The position numbers and the translations under genes are program-made. This document shows, piece by piece, positions 9,815-18,165 of a stretch of 64,000 nt of DNA. Each line of letters opens with the position of its first letter. Position 1 is the stretch's first letter. The DNA lies in NCBI RefSeq assembly GCF_010669285.1, contig NZ_CP048711.1, positions 1,860,001 to 1,924,000 of the forward strand. Reading direction: 5' to 3'. Source of the DNA: Kineobactrum salinum. GTDB lineage: Bacteria; Pseudomonadota; Gammaproteobacteria; Pseudomonadales; Halieaceae. The notes beneath the pieces were generated by a model. The model had not been told where the DNA came from, did no database searches, and worked only from the letters and a program-made list of their open reading frames with translations.

Positions 9815-11425
9815 TTGACTACTGAATTCTTCGGCAAGACCCTGTCTGGCCCTTTCACGATCCCCTCCGGTATCGTGACCACCGCGACCTCCATCATTCA
9901 GTATGTGTTCGATCACATGCCGGAAGTGGGGGTGGTCACCACCAAGAGCATTGGCCTGGAGCCGCGCCTGGGCAACCGGGAACCGGTCCTGAGCCAGTAC
10001 GCGCCGGGCTGCTTCGTCAACGCCGTCGGTCTCACCAATCCGGGTGCGCGGGAATCGGTGGAGCTGCTGCGCCAGCTGCGGGTACCGGTGGACCGCTTCC
10101 TGCTGACCTCTATCTTTGGCGGCAGCGTGGAGGAATTCGTGGAAGTCGCGAAATTGCTGGCGCCGGTGTCCGATGGCCTGGAGCTCAACCTGTCCTGCCC
10201 CCATGCCAAGGGCTACGGCATGGCCATGGGCCAGGACCCCGCGCTGGTGCGCGAGATCACTGCCGCGGTCAAGGCGGTGGTGGACATACCGGTGATTCCG
10301 AAGCTGACGCCCAACACTCCCAACATCGCTGAAATCGCCGAGGCGGCGGTGGCGGGCGGCGCCGACGGTTTGTGCGCGATCAACACGCTGGGGCCCGGCT
10401 ACACTTCCGCCCACGGTCACCCGGTGCTGAGCAACGGCGCCGGCGGCATGTCCGGCAAGGGTGTGCTGCCGATCGGCCTGAAATGTGTGCGCGAGGTGGC
10501 CGCCGTCACCGGCCTGCCCATTATCGGTTGCGGCGGCGTCAGCAGCGCGGCCGACGCCAGGGCCTTCTTCGAGGCCGGCGCCACCGTGGTCGGCGTCGGC
10601 TCGGCGCTGGTGGGTATGACCACCGCGGAGATCGCAGACTACTTCCGCACCCTGCAACAGGATCTGGAGCGCGGCAGCGATCGCGCCGAGAGCCTGGTCC
10701 GCTACGACATCGACACGAATTTCCGGCCGGTGACGCTGGTGCGCAATGAACGGGTCTGTGAGGATATCGCCATCCTGAGCTTCGACCGCAAGGTCAATGT
10801 CCAGGCCGGCGAGTTTGTGTTCCTGTGGCTACCCGGCGTGGGGGAAAAACCGTTTTCGGCCCTGACCGACGACCCCTTCTCGCTGGTGGTGATAGACCTG
10901 GGCCTGTTTACCCACACCCTGATGGACCTGCCGGCGGGCACCCAGGCCTATGTGCGCGGCCCCCACGGTATCCCGGTGCAGCCGCCGGAGGACGCCCGCA
11001 TCATGGCGGTGGCCGGCGGCACCGGGCTGGCCGCGGTGTACCAGATCGCCCGCGACTTTGGCAACGCCGAGATCTTCGCCGGGGCCCGCAGCAGCGACCG
11101 GCTGTATTTTCTGGGGGAATCCGCCCGCATCGCCGAGCTGCATGTGGCCACGGACGATGGCAGCCAGGGCTTTCACGGCCGGGTAACCGAGCTGCTGCGG
11201 CAGCGCCTGCAGGAGATGAGCCCGAACGAGCGCGAACAGCTGGTGTTCTACAACTGCGGGCCGGAGCCGATGGTGCACGCGGCGGTAGCGGTGGAGCGGG
11301 AATTCTGCCGCGAGGAGCAGATCTTCAGCGCCATCGACTACCTGACCAAGTGCGGGGTGGGCATCTGCGGCGCCTGCGCCACCCCCGATGGACGCCGCGG
11401 CTGCGTCGATGGCCCCTTCCTGTAA
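9815..11425 (+). CDS. Fused dihydroorotate dehydrogenase (type 1B-like) and PyrK-like electron-transfer subunit
   Basis: 536 aa from TTG at 9815, just after a predicted promoter; the upstream open frame runs antisense through the riboswitch and is not used. Residues ~1-305 form the FMN barrel of class 1 DHODH, with NLSCPH placing the catalytic cysteine at Cys128. Residues ~307-536 resemble PyrK: a ferredoxin-reductase fold for FAD/NAD and a terminal 2Fe-2S cluster with Cys513, 518, 521 and 530 (CGVGICGACAT...GC). In class 1B enzymes these are separate PyrD and PyrK chains; here one polypeptide would carry electrons from dihydroorotate to NAD. A related dihydropyrimidine-type dehydrogenase remains possible. 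His130 replaces the Asn that usually follows CP. Confidence 0.85.
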   Translation: MTTEFFGKTLSGPFTIPSGIVTTATSIIQYVFDHMPEVGVVTTKSIGLEPRLGNREPVLSQYAPGCFVNAVGLTNPGARESVELLRQLRVPVDRFLLTSIFGGSVEEFVEVAKLLAPVSDGLELNLSCPHAKGYGMAMGQDPALVREITAAVKAVVDIPVIPKLTPNTPNIAEIAEAAVAGGADGLCAINTLGPGYTSAHGHPVLSNGAGGMSGKGVLPIGLKCVREVAAVTGLPIIGCGGVSSAADARAFFEAGATVVGVGSALVGMTTAEIADYFRTLQQDLERGSDRAESLVRYDIDTNFRPVTLVRNERVCEDIAILSFDRKVNVQAGEFVFLWLPGVGEKPFSALTDDPFSLVVIDLGLFTHTLMDLPAGTQAYVRGPHGIPVQPPEDARIMAVAGGTGLAAVYQIARDFGNAEIFAGARSSDRLYFLGESARIAELHVATDDGSQGFHGRVTELLRQRLQEMSPNEREQLVFYNCGPEPMVHAAVAVEREFCREEQIFSAIDYLTKCGVGICGACATPDGRRGCVDGPFL

Positions 11426-11434
11426 ACGCAAAAC

Positions 11435-11791
11435 CATAGGGTGCGCTGACGAAGGAAACGCACCATTGGTGCCAATTTTCGGCCACAACCGCTCCGCGCC
11501 AATCTCGGTGCGTTTCGTGCCTCAACGCACCCTATGTGGCTGACGAAGGAAGCGCACCTTCATAGGGTGTGCTGACGAAGGAAACGCACCATTGGTGCCA
11601 ATTTTCGGCCACAACCGCTCCGCGCCAATCTCGGTGCGTTTCGTGCCTCAACGCACCCTATGTGGCTGACGAAGGAAGCGCACCTTCATAGGGTGTGCTG
11701 ACGAAGGAAGCGCACCATTGGTACCAATTTTCGGCCACAATCGCTCGAAACCATACTCGGTGCGTTTCGTGCCTCAACGCACCCTATGTGG
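11435..11791. repeat. Three tandem palindromic repeats, 126-bp period
   Basis: Units start at 11435, 11561 and 11687. Each runs from CATAGGGTG(C/T)GC to CAACGCACCCTATG (about 105 bp). The two ends are near-perfect inverted repeats of about 30 bp, so each unit can fold into a long hairpin. A ~21-bp linker, itself a copy of part of the left arm, separates units. The first two are almost identical; the third has diverged in its centre. They fill the convergent gap between the pyrD fusion and minE. Similar GGTGCGTT...AACGCACC palindromes are widespread non-coding repeats in proteobacteria. No ORF or transposase is inside. Confidence 0.9.
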
Positions 11792-11824
11792 TTGCGGCGC
11801 GTCTCAGTCCGGGAGCGGCACGCC

Positions 11825-12076
11825 TCAGCCCGGCAGCGTTACATTGAGCTCCAGGACTGAGCAGTTGCCGCTTTCATCGACCTGCACCTGCACATCCTCT
11901 GGTTCTACCGGCACATACTTGCGGATCACTTCGAGAATCTCCTGCTGCATGCGCGGCAGGTAGTCGGGTTGGTTGCGCTGGCCGCGCTGGTGGGCGACGA
12001 TTACCTGCAAACGCTCCCTCGCCGTGACGGCGGAGGAGGTACTGGGTTTGCTGCGGAAGTAGTCGAAAATACTCAT
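11825..12076 (-). CDS. minE: Cell division topological specificity factor MinE
   Basis: 83 aa, standard length. The N-terminal membrane/MinD-binding segment MSIFDYFR is followed by [13 protein letters not shown], the anti-MinCD helix-strand, then the dimerisation domain. It stimulates MinD ATPase and drives pole-to-pole oscillation so that the Z-ring forms at mid-cell. ATG at 12076 overlaps the minD stop (ATGA). Last gene of the minCDE operon. Confidence 0.96.
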   Translation of the reverse strand: MSIFDYFRSKPSTSSAVTARERLQVIVAHQRGQRNQPDYLPRMQQEILEVIRKYVPVEPEDVQVQVDESGNCSVLELNVTLPG

Positions 12077-12888
12077 GCCCGCCCTCCCAGCAACCGCTTG
12101 AAGAAGCCGGGGCGCTCCTCGTCCAGGAAGCGGTGCGCCACGGTTTCGCCCAGCAGGCGGTCAACCGCGTCACTGTAAGCCTGCCCTGCCAGGGCCTCGT
12201 CGTTTAGAATGATGGGCTCCCCCTGGTTGGAAGCTCTAAGCACCTCCTGCGACTCGGGGATTACTCCCAGCAGCGGGATGGCGAGAATATCCTCCACATC
12301 GGCCACGCTGAGCATTTCACCGGCACTGACCCGGGCCGGGTTGTAGCGCGTCAGCAACAGATGCTCCTTCACCGGATCGAGGCCATCGCGGGCCCGCAGT
12401 GATTTGCTCTGCAGGATGCCGATAATCCGGTCGGAATCGCGTACCGAGGACACTTCCGGGTTGGTTACCACAATGGCCTCGTCGGCGAAATACAGTGCCA
12501 TCTGGGCGCCTTTTTCAATGCCGGCCGGAGAGTCGCAGACGATGAATTCAAATTTCTCCTTCAGTTCTTCCAGCACCTTGGCGACGCCCTCCTCGGTGAG
12601 AGCTTCTTTATCGCGCGTCTGGGAGGCAGGCAGAATGTAGAGGTTTTCGGTGCGCTTGTCCTTGATCATCGCCTGATTCAGCGTCGCCTCGCCGTTGATC
12701 ACATTGACAAAGTCGTACACGACGCGGCGTTCGCAGCCCATGATCAGGTCCAGGTTCCGCAGGCCCACGTCAAAGTCGACGATAATGGTGGAGTGCCCCC
12801 GCTGGGCCAGGCCTGTGCCGATAGCGGCGCTGCTGGTAGTCTTGCCGACACCGCCTTTGCCCGAAGTTACTACGATGATTTTTGCCAC
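12073..12888 (-). CDS. minD: Septum site-determining ATPase MinD
   Basis: 271 aa. Deviant Walker [10 protein letters not shown] at residues ~10-18, with switch segments [10 protein letters not shown] and CDSPAGIE. The C-terminal amphipathic helix (FFKRLLGG) is the membrane-targeting sequence. MinD binds the inner membrane as an ATP dimer and recruits MinC and MinE. It starts 42 bp after minC and overlaps minE by 4 bp. Confidence 0.97.
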   Translation of the reverse strand: MAKIIVVTSGKGGVGKTTSSAAIGTGLAQRGHSTIIVDFDVGLRNLDLIMGCERRVVYDFVNVINGEATLNQAMIKDKRTENLYILPASQTRDKEALTEEGVAKVLEELKEKFEFIVCDSPAGIEKGAQMALYFADEAIVVTNPEVSSVRDSDRIIGILQSKSLRARDGLDPVKEHLLLTRYNPARVSAGEMLSVADVEDILAIPLLGVIPESQEVLRASNQGEPIILNDEALAGQAYSDAVDRLLGETVAHRFLDEERPGFFKRLLGGRA

Positions 12889-12930
12889 AAAATGGCTCCT
12901 GTCAGGTGTTGATTAAACGAGGTTGAGGTT

Positions 12931-13668
12931 TTAGAGGGCGGAGATATTCAGTACATCGCCCTGCAGGGTGACCTGCGCCGGCTTGCGGTACACTGCATCG
13001 GTGAGTGCATCACTGAGCAGAAAGTGGCCCGCAACCGAGATCAGCTCGGCATCCATATGCTGGCAGAAGATACGTGCCGAAACATCCCCGTGTACGCCCG
13101 CCAGCGCCCTGCCCCGCAGCGCCCCATAAATGTGGATGTTGCCATCGGCCAGTACTTCAGCGCCTTCACTCACCTGCGCCAGCACAATCAGGTCTCCGCC
13201 CTCGGCGTAGACCTGCTGCCCCGAGCGGACCGGCCGGGTAACCGTTCTTGTGGCGCGCGCCTGGGAGGCCCGCTGTGGCAGGGGCCGCAGCTCAAGGTCC
13301 GCTGCAGGTTCAGCGGCTGGTGCGGGCTCCGCGGGCGGCATGCCCCGCTCGCGGCCATTGGAGGCTGGCAGTACCGCCAGGCCAGTGGCCGCGGCGCTCT
13401 CAATCACAGCCGCCGGCACACCCCGAAACGCGATCGGGCGCAACCCCAGTTCGCGGCACTGCGAAACCAGCGCGTCGAAATTCAGGGCTGAGTTCGCAGC
13501 GTCCAGGTGCTCCAGACTGATCACCACGGGCGAACCCTCAAAAAGCTGGGGCGCTTTGCGGATCCGGGCATCGAGCTGCGAGGAGAATGCGTCGGCGGTA
13601 TAACGGTGCAGTTCCAGTACAACAACGGTAACGGTGCTGCCTTTCAACTGAAAGTCAGGGGTGCTCAT
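12931..13668 (-). CDS. minC: Septum site-determining protein MinC
   Basis: 245 aa from ATG at 13668; the open frame extends to 13755 but that extension is not family-like. The N-terminal FtsZ-destabilising domain (residues ~5-105) is joined by an Ala/Pro-rich linker to the C-terminal beta-helix (~140-245) with GDLIVLAQVSEGAEVLADGNIHIYG and GRALAGVHGD, which binds MinD. It inhibits FtsZ assembly near the poles. The 260 bp upstream (13669-13929) hold no gene and should carry the min promoter. Confidence 0.95.
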   Translation of the reverse strand: MSTPDFQLKGSTVTVVVLELHRYTADAFSSQLDARIRKAPQLFEGSPVVISLEHLDAANSALNFDALVSQCRELGLRPIAFRGVPAAVIESAAATGLAVLPASNGRERGMPPAEPAPAAEPAADLELRPLPQRASQARATRTVTRPVRSGQQVYAEGGDLIVLAQVSEGAEVLADGNIHIYGALRGRALAGVHGDVSARIFCQHMDAELISVAGHFLLSDALTDAVYRKPAQVTLQGDVLNISAL

Positions 13669-13929
13669 ACAACGTGCACTACCTTGAGTGGCTACGGACA
13701 AGATCGCCATTATGGAGTCGGGCCGGGCAGAGTCAACCCGATTCGCAACGATCATCCGGGTATTTTACTGGCGCGCCGCGTCACTCATAAAAGCGGCATC
13801 CGATCCAACGTCGCCTGCTGCGAGACAGGAATAAGAACGGGAATTAGCGGGTATTGAAGTCGAATATCAACCCGGCAATAAAGCGCTCGACGGCACAAGC
13901 AGCCACACAGTGCTCGGCGCAGCCGCTGA

Positions 13930-15219
13930 CTATCCCGGCAGACGCAGCCCCAGAATCTCCCGGGCGTCCCGCGCCAGGGCTTCGCGGAAGGCCGGGTGGG
14001 CCACCTGCAGCAACGCCGCGACACGCTCGGCGATGGAGCAGCCGCGCAACCTCGCCGCCCCGAACTCTGTAACCACGTAGTCCACCTGGGCGCGGGTGGT
14101 GACCACCCCGGCCCCACTGGCCAGGTACGGCACCAGCCGTGACAGAGTACCATTCCTGGCCGTGCTGGGCAGCGCGATGATCGACTTGCCCCGCTCGGAA
14201 TAATTGGCTCCCTGCACGAAGTCCACCTGCCCCCCGACGCCGGAATAGATACGGTGGCCAATGGAATCCGCACAAACCTGGCCCGTAAGATCAATCTGCA
14301 GGGCGCTGTTGATTGACGTTGCGCGGGGGTTCTTGGCAATCACCACCGGGTTGTTGACGAACTCGACGTCCAGGAATATCACTTCCGGGTTGTCATTCAC
14401 ATGGTCATACAGAGCCTGGCTGCCCATGGCAAAGGAAGTCACCGTGCGGCCGCGGGAAATCTTCTTGCGGCTGTTGTCGATAACACCGCTGTGCAGCAGC
14501 GGCAACACGCCGTCGGCGAACATTTCCGTGTGAATACCCAGGCCTTTGCGGTCTCCCAGACAGGCCAGGGCCGCATTCGGTATGGCACCGATGCCCATTT
14601 GCAGACAATCACCGTCCTCGATCAGGCTGGCGACATGCTCGCCAATCTGCTGCTCTACCACGCTGACATCCCGCTGGCCGTGCTGCAGCAGGGGAGCGGC
14701 CTCGGTATAGGCCACATCAATCTGGCGCAGATGAATGAAGCTGTCACCGTGGGTGCGCGGCATATGGGGATTGATGTGGGCGATGATCCGCCCCGCCATG
14801 TCACAGGCGGCCTTGCTGGCCTCCACAGAGATACCCAGGGAGCAGTTGCCATGCAGGTCCGGAGCGGAGACCTGAACCAGCGCGGTATCGATGCGCGCAT
14901 CGCCACGCCGGAACAGCTTGGGAATTTCCGACAGGGAAATGGGCACATAGTCCGCCCGTCCCTGGTTGATCAGCTCGCGGGTGACCTGGCCGGCGAAAAA
15001 GCAGCGGTTGCGCAGATGTCCGTCCAGGGCGGGATCGGCAAGCATTTCTGCATGCTCCAGGTGCAACTGCATGATGGTGACATCGCTAAGGGACCTGGCA
15101 TGCTCGGCCAGGGCCGCAAGCAGTACTGTCGGGGTCGCGGCCATCGAGTGACACCACAGATTCTCGCTGGACCTGATCGCGGCCACCGCCTCCCGGGCAC
15201 TGTCGACAAACACAGTCAC
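13930..15219 (-). CDS. Acetyl-CoA hydrolase/transferase family protein (4-hydroxybutyrate CoA-transferase-like)
   Basis: 429 aa. A two-domain CoA-transferase of the Cat1/Cat2/AbfT class: the N-terminal domain has SAPDLHGNCSLG, and the C-terminal domain carries the catalytic glutamate in GIHTEMFADG and the CoA-binding GGQVDF segment. Such enzymes move CoA between short acyl groups (acetate, butyrate, succinate, 4-hydroxybutyrate); the substrate cannot be fixed from sequence. It is a single-gene unit, divergent from the hemerythrin gene. Confidence 0.85.
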   Translation of the reverse strand: MTVFVDSAREAVAAIRSSENLWCHSMAATPTVLLAALAEHARSLSDVTIMQLHLEHAEMLADPALDGHLRNRCFFAGQVTRELINQGRADYVPISLSEIPKLFRRGDARIDTALVQVSAPDLHGNCSLGISVEASKAACDMAGRIIAHINPHMPRTHGDSFIHLRQIDVAYTEAAPLLQHGQRDVSVVEQQIGEHVASLIEDGDCLQMGIGAIPNAALACLGDRKGLGIHTEMFADGVLPLLHSGVIDNSRKKISRGRTVTSFAMGSQALYDHVNDNPEVIFLDVEFVNNPVVIAKNPRATSINSALQIDLTGQVCADSIGHRIYSGVGGQVDFVQGANYSERGKSIIALPSTARNGTLSRLVPYLASGAGVVTTRAQVDYVVTEFGAARLRGCSIAERVAALLQVAHPAFREALARDAREILGLRLPG

Positions 15220-15302
15220 TGTCCACTCCCTGAAACCCGTCAGTTGTTTTCTGTTATACCACAGATCAGCTGGTGTTGGCGGCAGTGGGCATGTGGGCAG
15301 GC

Positions 15303-15686
15303 ATGAACTACACTCTGTGGATGATCAAGCGCACCAGCGACATCCTCTGGCAGGACGCCCAGCACCAGGTGCTGTTCGAGATCCTCGACCTGCTAGCCGA
15401 GACCGATTCCGGAGACGAGGTCCTGCGGCGCCTGCACGACTACACGGAGATCCACTTCCGCCTGGAAGAACACTACATGTGTGTGCTGGAGTACCCGGAC
15501 CGGGAGGCCCACACGCAGTCACACGACCGTTTCCGGGAGGAGATTGCTAGCCTGCTGGAAGGGGGAGCCGACGACCCGAAATTCCGGGCGGCAGTGGCCA
15601 CCTTCCTGCGCGAATGGCTGCAGCGGCACGTGTTTGGCGTGGACAAGAAGCTGGAGGCTTTTATCCTGTCCACCGACGTCAAGTAA
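15303..15686 (+). CDS. Bacteriohemerythrin
   Basis: 127 aa from ATG at 15303; in-frame GTG/ATG starts at 15273 and 15291 are possible. All seven di-iron ligands of single-domain bacteriohemerythrin are present with normal spacing: His21, His51, Glu55, His70, His74, His109 and Asp114. It probably binds O2 reversibly for storage, delivery or sensing. Divergent from the CoA-transferase gene and convergent with the caspase-fold lipoprotein; the stop is directly adjacent to that gene's stop. Confidence 0.9.
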   Translation: MNYTLWMIKRTSDILWQDAQHQVLFEILDLLAETDSGDEVLRRLHDYTEIHFRLEEHYMCVLEYPDREAHTQSHDRFREEIASLLEGGADDPKFRAAVATFLREWLQRHVFGVDKKLEAFILSTDVK

Positions 15687-17276
15687 CTAACGTGCCACAA
15701 AGAAGAATTCTCCTATCTCGTCGCCGGCGCGCTTGATCGCCTTGAACTCCGGATCCAGGCCGGGCAGGCTTTCGTCCAGTTCATCCAGCATGCTCAGGAA
15801 CAGCGCAGGGGCGGTGATAACCGACTCGTTGTTTTGCAGTGCTGTGATGAAGGCTTCGGCAAATACGGAAACACTGCTGTCTCGCGCACTGGCCAGCGGG
15901 TAGTCCTGGCCCGAGGTCAGCAGCAAACGCGACTTGTTGGGAAAGCGAAGACCGATATAGGCATCGCTGAGCAGGCTCTCACGACCGGTTGCCAGTAGGA
16001 ACGCCGGGTTGTCAGCCAACAGGCCGGCGAAGGCGGAATCAGTCACCACCATGATCCGCCTCGCCGGCAGTCGTGCCAGATGACTGCTGACCTGCTCGGT
16101 GGGCACCCAGAAAGTGTCGTCGGGCGGCGGCTCGGCGTTGACCGGCAGCCAGTAACCGGCCTCGTAGGCACCCACCGGGCGACGGTTGCCGTAGCCGGCA
16201 TAGTAGATCAACAGGTTGTCATCTTCTTTCAGCACACCGTTGAGCTGATTCAGCGCCCGCAGCACGCCGGCATCACTGGTGTTCTTCAGCACCTGCACCG
16301 CAAACCCGTACTTGTCGTCCAGCAGCGTGGCTATCTTGTCCACATCCGCCACCGGCGTGGCCAGATCATCCATGTACTGGTAGTTGCCGTTGCCGATCAC
16401 CAGCGCATAGTAGCGGCCGTAGTTGCGGCCATTTTTGGAGATTTCCGCGCCCGGCGCCGCACTCTCACCGCCAATGCTGATCTGGCCACCTGCCTGCAGC
16501 GGCTCCGGCGCGGGCGACGGGGGGGCTGGAGGGGACGCCGGCGCCGCCGGTGAGGAAGGCGCGGCCGGCTTGGAGGCCGCCTCCGCCCGGGCCCTGTCCC
16601 GCTCTGCGCGGGTACGCTCCATCTGCGCGGCCAGGCTCAGGTTTTCCTGTTGCAGGCTCAGGTTCTCCTCGGCCTTTTCCAGCAATGCCTTTTCCGCGTC
16701 GGACTTGTACACCAGACTATCGGCGGACAGCCCCCAGGCCTGACGATACCAGTTCAGTGCCTCGGCCTTGTCCTGCGGGACCCCGTTACCGGCTTCGTAC
16801 AGGGTGCCCAGGTTGAACTGAGCGCCTTTGTGACCCTGGCGGGCGGCGCGCTCAAACCACATCGCGGCCACAACATAATTGGGCTCAGTGCCCAGACCGC
16901 GCTCGAAGATCTCGCCCACGGAATTCTGCGCCTCGGCGTCGCCCGCTTCCGCAGCCGGCAACCAGACCTTCAGGGCAGTCTTGTAGTCGGCGCGGTCAAA
17001 GGCTACGTACTCGCCGCCGCGTATGCGACAATCCTGGGCTGTGGTGCGGGTGGGGCGGCGCGGGGTCAGGTAGGTGGAGTTCCCCAGCTGCCGTACCTGC
17101 CCTGGCAGCAGGCAGTCTACAATGTACAGGTCTGCAACCTTGGCCTCCTCGGGCACGGCAATTGATCCGGCAGGGCTGGCGCAGCCACCGGCCAGCACCA
17201 TGGCAGCCAGCGCGATACAGCCTGCAGACCACCGGCGAAGGCCCGCGCTTCCGGGAACGAGTACAGTATTATTCAT
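15687..17276 (-). CDS. Lipoprotein with Sel1 repeats and a catalytically dead caspase-like domain
   Basis: 529 aa from ATG at 17276. A lipobox (LAGGC) about 30 residues in predicts a lipid-anchored envelope protein. Two Sel1-like repeats (GDAEAQNSVGEIFERG and GHKGAQFNLGTLYEAG) follow, then a coiled coil (~200-240), an Ala/Pro-rich linker and a peptidase C14 fold starting YYALVIGNGNYQ. The expected catalytic His (AGHG) is Tyr362 in YYAGYG, and the expected Cys (DSC or DAC) is Ala415 in DSAFAG. The fold is otherwise well kept, so this looks like a pseudo-caspase acting by binding rather than cleavage. Function unknown. Confidence 0.8.
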   Translation of the reverse strand: MNNTVLVPGSAGLRRWSAGCIALAAMVLAGGCASPAGSIAVPEEAKVADLYIVDCLLPGQVRQLGNSTYLTPRRPTRTTAQDCRIRGGEYVAFDRADYKTALKVWLPAAEAGDAEAQNSVGEIFERGLGTEPNYVVAAMWFERAARQGHKGAQFNLGTLYEAGNGVPQDKAEALNWYRQAWGLSADSLVYKSDAEKALLEKAEENLSLQQENLSLAAQMERTRAERDRARAEAASKPAAPSSPAAPASPPAPPSPAPEPLQAGGQISIGGESAAPGAEISKNGRNYGRYYALVIGNGNYQYMDDLATPVADVDKIATLLDDKYGFAVQVLKNTSDAGVLRALNQLNGVLKEDDNLLIYYAGYGNRRPVGAYEAGYWLPVNAEPPPDDTFWVPTEQVSSHLARLPARRIMVVTDSAFAGLLADNPAFLLATGRESLLSDAYIGLRFPNKSRLLLTSGQDYPLASARDSSVSVFAEAFITALQNNESVITAPALFLSMLDELDESLPGLDPEFKAIKRAGDEIGEFFFVAR

Positions 17277-17334
17277 GACACCCCATAGCTCTGTTGTTAT
17301 TGCCAAAGCGCTGAACATAGTGCATCCGGGCGCA

Positions 17335-18165
17335 GTGAACAACCACAGACTGCTGATTCTGGCGATTCTCGCGCTGCTGGCTGCCTGTAGCGGCCTGCCG
17401 GATGCGCATTCACTCGCCGCGCGACACCAGCTGGACCTGCAACTGCTGGATACCCCCGGCTTTACCCTGCCGGCACTGAGCGGGGCCGATCCCGGCGCGG
17501 GTCAGCCGCTGCACCTGTACATTCCCGGCGATGGCCGGCCGTGGCGTGGCCGGCAGGTATCCCCCAACCCCACCGGTCACACTGCACTGGCCCTGGAGCT
17601 GATGCTGCGCGATCCGGCGCCGGGTATCTTGCTGGGCCGTCCCTGCTACTACCTGGCGACGCTGCCGGCCAACTGCGAGCCGGCACTGTGGACCTCAGGC
17701 CGCTATTCGGCGCAGGTGGTGGACGCAATGCTGGCGGCGATGCGGCAATTGCTGGTGCAGCGCCAGCCATCCAGCCTGGTACTGATCGGCTACAGCGGCG
17801 GTGGCGTCCTGGCACTGTTGCTGGCGGACCGGCTTACCGCCACCAGCGCCCCGAATGCGCTGCCGGTAGCCGTGATCACGGTGGCCAGCAATCTCGATAT
17901 CCAGCACTGGACCGGATATCACGGCCATCTGCCGCTGTCGGATTCGCTCAACCCAGCCACTGTACTGCCTCCGGTGCCGCCGTTTCGCCAGTTTCACCTG
18001 GCGGGCGGCCTCGACCCGGTGGTACCGGCGAGCACCACCGCCAGCTTCCGCCAGCGCCAGCCCGGGGCACATTACCAGCGCTTCGACGATTTCGACCACC
18101 GCTGCTGCTGGGTGCGCGACTGGCCTGCTATTCTGGACGGACTGCTGACCTTCGTCGGTAATTGA
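17335..18165 (+). CDS. Putative alpha/beta-hydrolase lipoprotein
   Basis: About 276 aa from GTG at 17335 (GTG 17320 and ATG 17275 are alternative starts). A short signal with hydrophobic LLILAILAL and lipobox LAAC predicts a lipoprotein. The mature part has a nucleophile elbow GYSGGG, preceded by hydrophobic strand LVLI, and late Asp (GGLDPVVP) and His (DDFDHRCCW) candidates completing a Ser-Asp-His triad. The overall form recalls bacterial esterase-like lipoproteins; the substrate is unknown. Divergent from the pseudo-caspase gene, with at most about 60 bp between starts. Its 3' end overlaps the convergent DUF7933-like gene by 38 bp. Confidence 0.7.
   Translation: MNNHRLLILAILALLAACSGLPDAHSLAARHQLDLQLLDTPGFTLPALSGADPGAGQPLHLYIPGDGRPWRGRQVSPNPTGHTALALELMLRDPAPGILLGRPCYYLATLPANCEPALWTSGRYSAQVVDAMLAAMRQLLVQRQPSSLVLIGYSGGGVLALLLADRLTATSAPNALPVAVITVASNLDIQHWTGYHGHLPLSDSLNPATVLPPVPPFRQFHLAGGLDPVVPASTTASFRQRQPGAHYQRFDDFDHRCCWVRDWPAILDGLLTFVGN

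Noticed and set aside
11435-11791. CRISPR array
   Set aside because: Only three units, repeat much longer than a CRISPR repeat, no unique spacers and no cas genes.
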